The translations under genes were made by a program, and so were the position numbers. Of a DNA stretch of 19,972 nucleotides, positions 1 through 6,431 are shown piece after piece. The stretch comes from Acetofilamentum sp. GTDB taxonomy: Bacteria > Bacteroidota > Bacteroidia > Bacteroidales > JAFGXI01. Below the pieces are notes generated by a model, which saw nothing but the letters and a program-made list of their open reading frames with translations, did no database searches and had not been told where the DNA came from. Numbering within the stretch: the stretch's first letter is position 1; the number at the start of each line of letters is the position of its first letter. The DNA is taken from positions 1 to 19,972 of the forward strand of contig DYOK01000023.1 in the NCBI GenBank assembly GCA_020720565.1. Reading direction: 5' to 3'.

Positions 1-234
1 GGGAATTTTTTGTAAGATCATTTTTTTGTTTTTTAAGTTTACTTGTTATTTAACTTGTAACGTATACCCCCCCCCCGATTCTCTGGGCAGGCAAATCAAT
101 CGTCCGAAGGAGGATCTATCGACCGAAGGGGGATTTATCGTCCGAAGGAGGATTTATCGTCCGAAGGAGGACGGGCAACTCAACAACTCAACCATCTGCA
201 TTATTCACATTTTTTAATTTTATTTCAAAAATCC
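1..234. repeat. Repeat-rich intergenic region upstream of hutH
   Basis: This gap holds no convincing gene. It contains, in order, a T-rich stretch, the word TAACTTGTAAC (51-61), a run of ten C (67-76), the word CAGGCAAATCAA (88-99), four tandem 19-bp units (101-176) and the word CTCAACAACTCA (179-190). Each of these words reappears once in one of the two later gaps before the exonuclease and the EEP gene, so the region looks built from dispersed intergenic repeat pieces. A 63-codon open frame crosses it but spans the tandem units in shifting frames and is not credible. I see no clear promoter for hutH here. Confidence 0.6.
101..176. repeat. Four tandem 19-bp repeats (CCGAAGG core)
   Basis: Four contiguous 19-base units lie at 101-119, 120-138, 139-157 and 158-176. 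The typical unit is CGTCCGAAGGAGGATTTAT. Unit 2 differs at two or three positions, and unit 4 diverges after GGAGGA. Each unit contains CCGAAGG or TCCGAAGGA, which can fold into a tiny C(GAA)G triloop hairpin, and unit 4 extends the stem to CGTCC/GGACG. No spacers separate the units, so this is a minisatellite-like array and not a CRISPR. A related single copy (CTGCCGAAGGGAGACAGG) lies near 3312-3329. Confidence 0.85.
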
Positions 235-1737
235 ATGTCAAATATTCATTATATCTCATCTAATCATCTCGATTTTAATACGATTCAAGTAATAATCGAC
301 GAAAAAAAACAATTAGCTCTTTCCGAAGATGCTGTACAAAAAATTGTAAAATGCCGAGCTTACCTAGACCAAAAAATGGTGCAATCAGAAGCTCCAATTT
401 ATGGAATCAACACAGGATTTGGCTCACTATATAATCAAAGTATTTCGAACGATAATTTGACCCAGTTACAAAAAAATCTGGTCATGTCGCATGCCTGTGG
501 ATTAGGCGAAGAAGTACCTCAAGAGATTGTAAAACTGATGTTGTTGCTTAAAATTCAGTCGGTTGCATATGGGCATTCTGGCGTTCAACTTGAAACCACT
601 CAGCGTTTAATCGATTTTTATAATCACGGAATTTACCCTGTTGTTTATCAACAAGGTTCACTTGGAGCTTCTGGCGATTTGGCACCTTTAGCCCATCTTA
701 CTTTGCCAATTTTGGGCTTAGGCGAAGTGTATTACGAAAACCAAAAGTGGCAAACCGCCGATTTGTATCAAAAACTCAATTGGAAACCTTTAGACTTAAA
801 ATCGAAAGAAGGTTTAGCATTTTTGAATGGAACTCAATTTATGAGTGCATATGCTACTTTCGAAGTATTAAAATCTCGAAAATTGAACGTATGGGCCGAT
901 TTTATTGGAACCATTTCGCTCGAAGCATACGACGGACGTAAAGAAGCATTTTATCCACAAATCCAAAACGTAAGAGCACACAAAGGCCAAGTCGAAACGG
1001 CTGCCAATATTACAAAATGGTTGAAAGGTAGCGAACTTATTAACCAACCCAAAGCACACGTTCAAGATCCCTATTCGTTTAGATGTATGCCGCAAGTTCA
1101 CGGTGCTTCAAAAGATGCTTTGGCATACGTCGAAATGGTTGTCGAACGCGAAATTAATTCTGTAACCGATAACCCTACGATTTTCCCCGACGACGATTTA
1201 ATTATTTCGGGTGGGAACTTTCATGGACAACCTCTTGCCATTGCTTTAGATTTATTAGGCATTGCATTATCGGAGTGGGGGAGCATTTCGGAACGTAGAA
1301 CCTATCAGCTCATAGCAGGTAAGCGCGGATTGCCCTCTTTTTTGGTTAGAAATCCGGGATTAAATTCGGGCTTTATGATTCCACAATACACTGCAGCGTC
1401 AATTACCAGTCAAAATAAACAATTGGCCTCACCGGCTTCGGTCGATACAGTCGAATCGTCGCAAGGGCAAGAAGATCATGTAAGCATGGGTGCAAATGCG
1501 GCTACAAAAGCGTATCGAATTTTGATGAATTTAGAAAAAATTCTAGCCATAGAATTGATGAACGCAGCTCAAGCAATCGAATTTAGAAAGCCATTAAAAG
1601 CGAGTCTTATTGTCGAAAATGTACTTTCTGCTTATCGAAAAAAAGTTGGTTTTGTCGAAAATGATGAAATAATGTATACAAAAATTCAAGATTCTATTAA
1701 TTTTATAGCTGTAAACAGGCCAGAAAATTTTGCATAA
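235..1737 (+). CDS. hutH: Histidine ammonia-lyase
   Basis: This enzyme removes ammonia from L-histidine non-oxidatively to give urocanate, the first step of histidine degradation in the cytoplasm. The 500-residue length fits the family. The sequence GSLGASGDLAPLAHL carries the Ala145-Ser146-Gly147 triplet that cyclises to the MIO electrophile. Tyr56 lies in YGINTGFG, the NPGLNSGFMIPQY block is present, and the QEDHVSMG motif lies near the C-terminus. Ser85-His86 (MSHACG) occupy the selectivity position where family knowledge assigns Ser-His to histidine lyases, His-Leu to tyrosine lyases and Phe-Leu to phenylalanine lyases, which supports histidine as substrate. No hutU, hutI or hutG/ftcD is adjacent, so the rest of the pathway must be elsewhere or missing. 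The ATG at 235 gives the usual N-terminus and is preceded by an A/T-rich leader without a Shine-Dalgarno. Confidence 0.95.
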   Translation: MSNIHYISSNHLDFNTIQVIIDEKKQLALSEDAVQKIVKCRAYLDQKMVQSEAPIYGINTGFGSLYNQSISNDNLTQLQKNLVMSHACGLGEEVPQEIVKLMLLLKIQSVAYGHSGVQLETTQRLIDFYNHGIYPVVYQQGSLGASGDLAPLAHLTLPILGLGEVYYENQKWQTADLYQKLNWKPLDLKSKEGLAFLNGTQFMSAYATFEVLKSRKLNVWADFIGTISLEAYDGRKEAFYPQIQNVRAHKGQVETAANITKWLKGSELINQPKAHVQDPYSFRCMPQVHGASKDALAYVEMVVEREINSVTDNPTIFPDDDLIISGGNFHGQPLAIALDLLGIALSEWGSISERRTYQLIAGKRGLPSFLVRNPGLNSGFMIPQYTAASITSQNKQLASPASVDTVESSQGQEDHVSMGANAATKAYRILMNLEKILAIELMNAAQAIEFRKPLKASLIVENVLSAYRKKVGFVENDEIMYTKIQDSINFIAVNRPENFA

Positions 1738-1791
1738 ATAGACTTTGGTATAAATCGGCGTTCAGTTTTTAATAAAAGCTAAAGATAAAAT

Positions 1792-1823
1792 CAGTAAAAA
1801 ATCAAATATAGGTCGAAGACCTT
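1792..1823 (+). promoter_or_regulatory. Leader palindrome element before udk
   Basis: An A-rich stretch starting CAGTAAAAAATC is followed by ATAGGTCGAAGACCTT. AGGTC and GACCT form a perfect 5-bp inverted repeat around GAA (1810-1822), ending 24 bases before the udk start codon. The same arrangement is found before the TPR/HTH regulator gene (4521-4554) and GH92 (15153-15186), and in weaker form before the ROK kinase. It could be an mRNA hairpin near the ribosome-binding region, an operator or a dispersed repeat; its role is inferred. Confidence 0.5.
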
Positions 1824-1846
1824 GAAATCAATTAAAAAAAGATAAT

Positions 1847-2455
1847 ATGGTTGTGATAGGAATAGCGGGCGGTTCAGGTTCAGGAAAAACGACAGTGGTT
1901 AAAAAGATTATCAAGAGTTTGCCCCCAAATTCGGTGGCTATTCTTTCGCAAGACTCTTATTATAAAGATAATAGTCATATTCCAATGGAGGATAGACGTA
2001 AAATTAACTTCGACCATCCCGATGCCATTGAGTTTGAGCTTTTAGCCAAGCACATCGAAATGCTTCGCCAAAAAGAGATTGTGCAAGAACCCACTTATTC
2101 GTACATCACTTGCGAACGTCAACCAGAGTCCATCGAGGTGCAACCCCGAAAAGTACTGATTGTAGAAGGTATATTAATTTTATCGCAAAAAATATTACGC
2201 GATTTGTTTGATATTAAAGTGTTCGTTTCTGCCGACGACGACGATCGTTTGAGTCGAGTGATTCAGCGTGATATTGTCGAACGCGGAAGAACAGTGGAAG
2301 AGGTATTACAACGTTACGATAAAATTGTTAAACCCATGCACCTCGAATTTATTGCACCTTCGATGCGATATGCCGATATTATTATGCCTCAAGGTGGAAA
2401 AAACAAAGTTGCAATCGATGTGCTCACTCATTTTATTCATCGTAAATTGGATTAA
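1847..2455 (+). CDS. udk: Uridine kinase
   Basis: Uridine (and usually cytidine) kinase phosphorylates the nucleoside to UMP or CMP with a nucleoside triphosphate in the pyrimidine salvage pathway, in the cytoplasm. The 202-residue protein has the Walker A loop GGSGSGKTT at residues 8-16. It also has the SQDSYYKD motif with Asp36, the likely counterpart of the catalytic Asp of the family, followed by NFDHPDAIE (54-62), VEGIL and the lid-like RDIVERGR segment. Length and motif order match bacterial Udk. The gene starts 109 bases after hutH with the palindromic leader element between them, so it may have its own control. There is no functional link to hutH beyond proximity. Confidence 0.93.
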   Translation: MVVIGIAGGSGSGKTTVVKKIIKSLPPNSVAILSQDSYYKDNSHIPMEDRRKINFDHPDAIEFELLAKHIEMLRQKEIVQEPTYSYITCERQPESIEVQPRKVLIVEGILILSQKILRDLFDIKVFVSADDDDRLSRVIQRDIVERGRTVEEVLQRYDKIVKPMHLEFIAPSMRYADIIMPQGGKNKVAIDVLTHFIHRKLD

Positions 2456-2556
2456 GAAAATTAACAATTAAAGATTAAGAATAAAAAATTAAACTTTTAC
2501 AATTTTTAACTTGTAACTTTCAACGAATAAACATCTCAACAACTCACAAACTAATT
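2456..2556. other. Intergenic gap with shared repeat words
   Basis: This 101-base gap repeats two words from the hutH upstream region, TAACTTGTAAC (2507-2517) and CTCAACAACTCA (2535-2546). TAACTTTC at 2514-2521 resembles the Bacteroidota -7 box TAnnTTTG with one mismatch, but no TTG sits at a suitable distance upstream, so I do not call it a promoter. Compared with 3244-3393, this gap looks like the simpler version without the hairpin and CCGAAGG segment. Confidence 0.4.
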
Positions 2557-3243
2557 ATGAACAAAGACTTACAACAAATTTTGTTTATCGACATCGAAAC
2601 GGTTCCACAGTTGCCACAATATGACCTTTTGGAGGGGTCATGGAAGAAGCTTTGGGATAAAAAGGCACAATTTCTCATTAAAAACGAACAATTGCCTGCC
2701 GATGTTTACGAACGAGCAGGTATTTATGCCGAGTTCGGGAAAATAATCTGTATATCAGTCGGGTTAATCGATAAAGAGCAACACATCAAAATTAAATCGT
2801 TCCAGGGGCACGATGAACAGAAGTTGTTGAATGAATTTGCCGAAATGTTGAATAAGTTTGAAAAAAAATTCACCAAATTTGCGGCACATAATGGAAAAGA
2901 ATTCGATTATCCATACATTGCCCGCCGAATGTTGGTAAATAAAATTGCATTACCCAAAATATTAAATCTAACAGGTAAAAAGCCTTGGGAAGTACCCCAT
3001 TACGACACTTTGGAAATGTGGAAATTTGGCGACTATAAACATTACACGTCATTAGAATTGTTAGCGACCATCTTTGGAATCCCCACTCCAAAAGATGATA
3101 TATCGGGTGCAGATGTGGCTAAAGTTTATTATATTGACCAAGACTTAGAAAGAATTGTAAAATATTGTGAGAAAGATGTGTTGACATTAATTAAATTGTA
3201 TCTTTGCCTTAATTCAATCGACCTAGACCAATTTGTGTATTAA
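2557..3243 (+). CDS. PolB-like DEDDy 3'-5' exonuclease
   Basis: This is a predicted 3'-5' exonuclease of the RNase H fold, related to the proofreading domain of family B DNA polymerases but free-standing (the family known as DNA_pol_B_exo2). The acidic residues of a DEDDy active site are visible: Asp12 and Glu14 in FIDIETVPQ (Exo I), Asp117 in AHNGKEFDYPYIARR (Exo II), and Tyr203 with Asp207 in YCEKDVLTL (Exo III). These would bind two metal ions and trim DNA or RNA 3' ends. There is no polymerase domain and no signal peptide, so it is cytoplasmic. At 228 residues the domain is complete. The natural substrate and pathway are not shown by the context, and the neighbours are unrelated. Confidence 0.85.
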   Translation: MNKDLQQILFIDIETVPQLPQYDLLEGSWKKLWDKKAQFLIKNEQLPADVYERAGIYAEFGKIICISVGLIDKEQHIKIKSFQGHDEQKLLNEFAEMLNKFEKKFTKFAAHNGKEFDYPYIARRMLVNKIALPKILNLTGKKPWEVPHYDTLEMWKFGDYKHYTSLELLATIFGIPTPKDDISGADVAKVYYIDQDLERIVKYCEKDVLTLIKLYLCLNSIDLDQFVY

Positions 3244-3283
3244 AGGTGGAAGATTTAATATTAACCATCAACTTTTAACACCT

Positions 3284-3337
3284 CTATCTATCTACCTAGC
3301 GGTAGATAGATCTGCCGAAGGGAGACAGGCAAATCAA
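3284..3337. repeat. Intergenic hairpin plus CCGAAGG repeat
   Basis: ATCTATCTACC (3286-3296) and GGTAGATAGAT (3301-3311) form a perfect 11-bp inverted repeat around the loop TAGC. No T tract follows, so it is not a classical terminator. Directly after it come CCGAAGGGAGA and CAGGCAAATCAA (3326-3337), both related to pieces in front of hutH. This looks like a dispersed intergenic repeat inserted between the exonuclease gene and the EEP gene. Its function is unknown. Confidence 0.65.
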
Positions 3338-3393
3338 CACGTCATCAAATAAACAAACACCTCAACTAATTAACAATTGCCAATTATATATCG

Positions 3394-4446
3394 ATGAAGA
3401 AAATATTAAAATATACCTTGTTTCTAATTTTAGGAATAATATTGTTTTTGGGAGGTTTTTTATTCTATTCAACCCTTTCCGATTTTCAACCAGAACCAGA
3501 AATACTTATTTTAGAACCAAGCGATTACAGTTCTATTTCGGACAGTGCATTTACGGTAATGACTTGGAATCTTGGCTATGCTGGGCTAGGCTCTGATATG
3601 GATTTCTTTTATGATGGAGGAAAACAAGTTCGAACTTCTGAAGAAAATACGAAACGAAATTTAAACCAAATTATCAACTTTATTCAACTTCAGAAGAATG
3701 TCGATTTTTTCTTATTCCAGGAAGTCGATGTTCAAGCTAAACGCTCGTATTACATCAATCAACGTGATACCATCGAAAAAGTGCTTCCCGAGTATTTGTC
3801 GCTATTTGCCGAAAACTATATCGTAGATTTTGTACCAGTTCCTTTTACAGAACCAATGGGTTCGGTTCGAGCAGGACTTCAGACGGCTGGTAAGTATATC
3901 CCAACCCTATCTATGCGCTATTCTTTTCCTGGAAATTTCGATTGGCCAACTAGAATTTTTGAACTCGACCGTTGTTTTATGGTCAATCGTTACCAGTTAG
4001 TTAACGGTAAAGAATTATTGATAATAAACACGCATAATTCTGCTTTTGACGACGGAACCCTTAAACGACAGCATTTAGACTATTTAATAGCTTTCCTTAA
4101 AAAAGAAGCCGAAAAAGGGAACTATTTTGTTGTCGGAGGCGATTGGAATCAAAATCCTCCAGGGCTCGATGTCAGTCGATTTGGCAACCATTCCGATAGC
4201 GAAAGTTTTATTCTTTCTATGATAGACAAAGACTTGTTTCCAAACAAATGGGTTTGGGCATTCGACCCCTCTACACCAACCAATCGATCTAATGTAAAAC
4301 CATACGAGAAAGGCAAAAGCTCAACAACCGTATTGGATTTCTTTCTGTTGTCGCCAAATTTGAAAGTGAACTTTATTACTGCCATCGACTTAAATTTCGA
4401 AAATTCAGACCATCAGCCAGTTATTATGAGTTTTGAATTAAAATAG
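3394..4446 (+). CDS. Membrane-anchored EEP-family hydrolase
   Basis: This protein belongs to the endonuclease/exonuclease/phosphatase superfamily, whose members hydrolyse phosphodiester or phosphomonoester bonds in nucleic acids, phospholipids or inositol phosphates using divalent metal. The expected residues appear in order: Asn59 (MTWNLGY), Glu110 (FQEVD), His214 (INTHN), Asp250 and Asn252 (GGDWNQ), Asp315 (VLDFF), and the terminal Asp339-His340 pair (SDHQP). Residues about 4-26 are one hydrophobic segment after MKKILKY with no obvious cleavage site, so the catalytic domain is probably held on the periplasmic side by an N-terminal anchor. The 350-residue length is usual. The substrate cannot be read from sequence; an extracytoplasmic nuclease or a phospholipase/sphingomyelinase-like role is possible. 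It is followed by a 144-base gap before a regulator gene. Confidence 0.85.
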   Translation: MKKILKYTLFLILGIILFLGGFLFYSTLSDFQPEPEILILEPSDYSSISDSAFTVMTWNLGYAGLGSDMDFFYDGGKQVRTSEENTKRNLNQIINFIQLQKNVDFFLFQEVDVQAKRSYYINQRDTIEKVLPEYLSLFAENYIVDFVPVPFTEPMGSVRAGLQTAGKYIPTLSMRYSFPGNFDWPTRIFELDRCFMVNRYQLVNGKELLIINTHNSAFDDGTLKRQHLDYLIAFLKKEAEKGNYFVVGGDWNQNPPGLDVSRFGNHSDSESFILSMIDKDLFPNKWVWAFDPSTPTNRSNVKPYEKGKSSTTVLDFFLLSPNLKVNFITAIDLNFENSDHQPVIMSFELK

Positions 4447-4470
4447 TTCATTTTATACGTAATAAGTAGT

Positions 4471-4554
4471 TAGAATAATTTAATGTAGTATTGTTTTAAA
4501 CTATAGTACTGACAAATTGACAGTTACAAAAACAATAAATAGGTCGAAGACCTT
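4471..4554 (+). promoter_or_regulatory. Leader of the TPR/HTH regulator gene, with palindrome element
   Basis: The leader begins with TAGAATAATTTAATGT (4471-4486). Exactly 70 bases after the start of that word comes AGGTCGAAGACCT (4541-4553), preceded by CAGTTACAAAAACAATAAAT. The GH92 leader has the same 16-mer and the same palindrome (one change) at the identical 70-base spacing, and an ungapped alignment by eye gives about 57 of 83 identical positions. I infer either a shared regulatory leader or two copies of one intergenic repeat. I cannot place a transcription start with confidence. Confidence 0.5.
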
Positions 4555-4568
4555 AATTGAAAATTGTT

Positions 4569-4584
4569 AAGTTATTGTTAACTT
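4569..4584. promoter_or_regulatory. Small inverted repeat just before the regulator start
   Basis: AAGTTA and TAACTT form a perfect 6-bp inverted repeat around TTGT and end six bases before the ATG at 4591. In the mRNA it would lie over the ribosome-binding region; as DNA it could be an operator for autoregulation. In such AT-rich sequence a 6-bp repeat can arise by chance, so this is tentative. Confidence 0.25.
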
Positions 4585-4590
4585 TACAAA

Positions 4591-6231
4591 ATGAAACTTA
4601 CTTATAAACTTTTACTCCTATTATCTATAACTTCGGCAAGTTATTCTGTAGCTCAAGATTCTACAGATTATTTTCGTAACGCAGTTATCAGAAAACCTAA
4701 TGATGCTCATCTATTAAACCGATTATCTTTTGAGTTTTCGGGAATCAATCAAGATAGTTGCTTTTATTTTGCCAGTAAAGCATATCAAAGTGCAGTCAAC
4801 AATCATGATACTTTTGAACTGGCTTCTGCATTAGCTAATATTGGGAGTTCAAAAGTGAATATTGGGCAACCCGATTTGGTGCTGAAATATTATACAGAGG
4901 CTTTGAAGCTTTTTTCAAATATTGGTGCTTATTTCGAAATATCGAGAGTACATAATCGCTTAGGTCTTTTTTATGCAGCTATGCCCGACAACGAAATGGC
5001 TATTTACCATTACAAACTGGCACTTGAAGTACAAAGAAAGAATGGAATCAGTCAGAAAATAGAACATTTACACAATAATTTAGCCAGTTCTTATCTTAAT
5101 TCGGCACAGTATGATAAGTCGTTGGTTTACCTTGACTCAGCATTAATAGGCTACAAAAAACATAATGATATTAGAGGTATTTCCTATGTGCTAGCCAATA
5201 AATCATTTATCATACTTAAAAAAGGAGATTTTGTAAATTCAAAAAATTTACTGGATCAAGCCATGTTGCTAATTCGTAAGAATGATGATAATTCTAAATG
5301 GATTGCGGCTTATAAACTTTATGCGGTTTATTATATAGATAAAGGGAATTTGCCATTAGCAAGAGCTTATTTGGATAGCATTCATATTTTATCAAAAAGC
5401 CTCAAAATGATCGAAATAACTAACGATAACAATAGGATGTACTATTCAATGTATAAGCGTTTTGGTATGCCAGATTCTGCGTTATTTTATTTTGAAAAAT
5501 TTCAGGATGTTAACGACTCAATTAAAAATAACGAAAATCTAAGACGTTTAAGTGAAGCCAGAGCTTTATTCGAAATCGAAATAAACGAACAAAAAATCAT
5601 TAACCTTAATCACGAAAATGAGCTCATTCGATATAAAGTTTCATCTCAGAAAGTATGGATTTGGGTATTAAGTATTGTTTTGTTTATTATGGCAGGTTTA
5701 TTCTTAACCATACTTTGGTTGAGAAACGATCGATTTCAAGCTCAAAAGAAACTGGTCGAAAAGAGCCTTGAACAAATATCGTCAAATGTGCCAATTATCA
5801 CTAGCCAAGATTTTGAAGTGTCCGAAGAACCAGAAGATGAAGACACCAAATATCTTAATTCTAATTTGACAGACGAGCAAAAAGAAGAGATTACTAAAAG
5901 TATTATTAATCTTTTCGAAATCGATAAAATATACCTCAATCCCGAATGTTCTATTTCGATGTTAGAAGATAGAATCGGAACCAATAAAACCTATATTTCA
6001 CAAGTGATAAATGAAAAGTTTGAGAATAATTTCAAAACCATTCTTAAAAAATACCGAATCAAAGAAGCAACCATATTGTTAAGCGACCCTAAAAACCATC
6101 ACCTTTCAATCGAGGGAATATCTCTTATGGTAGGATTTAAGTCCAAATCCGTATTTAATAGTGCTTTCAAAAGTATTGTAGGGGTTACCCCTTCGTTTTT
6201 TCAAAAAGAAAATGAAATGCCAATGTTATAA
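4591..6231 (+). CDS. Membrane-tethered TPR/AraC-type HTH regulator
   Basis: This 546-residue protein combines an extracytoplasmic sensor with a DNA-binding domain. A signal-like segment (residues 1-22, ending SYSVAQDS) is followed by about six TPR-like helical pairs between roughly residues 30 and 305. A charged, probably coiled helix follows (about 308-353), then one transmembrane segment (about 355-376, VWIWVLSIVLFIMAGLF), and from about residue 430 a cytoplasmic AraC/XylS-type helix-turn-helix domain (ISMLEDRIGTNKTYISQVIN, then SIEGISLMVGFKSKSVFNSAFK). This layout is common in Bacteroidota, where a periplasmic signal is thought to be passed through the membrane to DNA. No histidine kinase or receiver domain is present. 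The next gene is the giant T9SS protein, a natural candidate target, but this is inferred from position only. The ATG at 4591 gives the signal peptide. Confidence 0.88.
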   Translation: MKLTYKLLLLLSITSASYSVAQDSTDYFRNAVIRKPNDAHLLNRLSFEFSGINQDSCFYFASKAYQSAVNNHDTFELASALANIGSSKVNIGQPDLVLKYYTEALKLFSNIGAYFEISRVHNRLGLFYAAMPDNEMAIYHYKLALEVQRKNGISQKIEHLHNNLASSYLNSAQYDKSLVYLDSALIGYKKHNDIRGISYVLANKSFIILKKGDFVNSKNLLDQAMLLIRKNDDNSKWIAAYKLYAVYYIDKGNLPLARAYLDSIHILSKSLKMIEITNDNNRMYYSMYKRFGMPDSALFYFEKFQDVNDSIKNNENLRRLSEARALFEIEINEQKIINLNHENELIRYKVSSQKVWIWVLSIVLFIMAGLFLTILWLRNDRFQAQKKLVEKSLEQISSNVPIITSQDFEVSEEPEDEDTKYLNSNLTDEQKEEITKSIINLFEIDKIYLNPECSISMLEDRIGTNKTYISQVINEKFENNFKTILKKYRIKEATILLSDPKNHHLSIEGISLMVGFKSKSVFNSAFKSIVGVTPSFFQKENEMPML

Positions 6232-6284
6232 TCTGAGAATTCTTCTATTAGATGAATTATTGTAACCTGTTCTTATACAAATTG

Positions 6285-6326
6285 TTAGAATAATTGCAAC
6301 AGAAATATTATTAATGCAATATTTCT
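6285..6326. promoter_or_regulatory. TTAGAATAATT word and 9-bp inverted repeat
   Basis: The gap between the regulator and the giant gene contains TTAGAATAATT (6285-6295), which is also found at 4470-4480 and nearly at 15103-15112. A perfect 9-bp inverted repeat follows, AGAAATATT (6301-6309) and AATATTTCT (6318-6326), with an 8-base spacer. No T tract directly follows, so it is not a standard terminator. Its size and place upstream of the promoter candidate at 6377 suit an operator. The role is inferred. Confidence 0.35.
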
Positions 6327-6376
6327 AATTTCTAAACCAGCACCCATTCAACTCCGTATAGTAGCTTCCTTATAGG

Positions 6377-6384
6377 TAGCTTTG
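6377..6384 (+). promoter_or_regulatory. Candidate -7 promoter box of the giant T9SS gene
   Basis: TAGCTTTG is an exact match to the Bacteroidota housekeeping -7 consensus TAnnTTTG. It would start transcription near 6391, leaving a leader of about 40 bases before the ATG at 6432. I see no TTG at the expected -33 position, so the call rests on the -7 box and the spacing to the gene. Confidence 0.45.
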
Positions 6385-6431
6385 CGTCTGAATTGCGATA
6401 AAACAAACTAATCTAACGCAAATGCATTACT

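Noticed and set aside
101..176. Possible CRISPR array
   Set aside because: The 19-bp units are directly adjacent with no spacers, and no cas genes are present.
26..217. 63-codon open frame before hutH
   Set aside because: It runs through the C10 tract and four 19-bp tandem units, which change reading frame from unit to unit, and its product has no recognisable features.
3286..3311. Terminator after the exonuclease gene
   Set aside because: The 11-bp stem is perfect but has no T tract after it and is flanked by repeat words, so a repeat hairpin is more likely.
4591..6231. Hybrid two-component sensor
   Set aside because: There is no histidine kinase, ATPase or receiver domain between the membrane segment and the HTH.
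6301..6326. Terminator after the TPR/HTH gene
   Set aside because: The stem is made only of A/T pairs apart from two G-C pairs, has an 8-base loop and no T run, so an operator-like dyad fits better.
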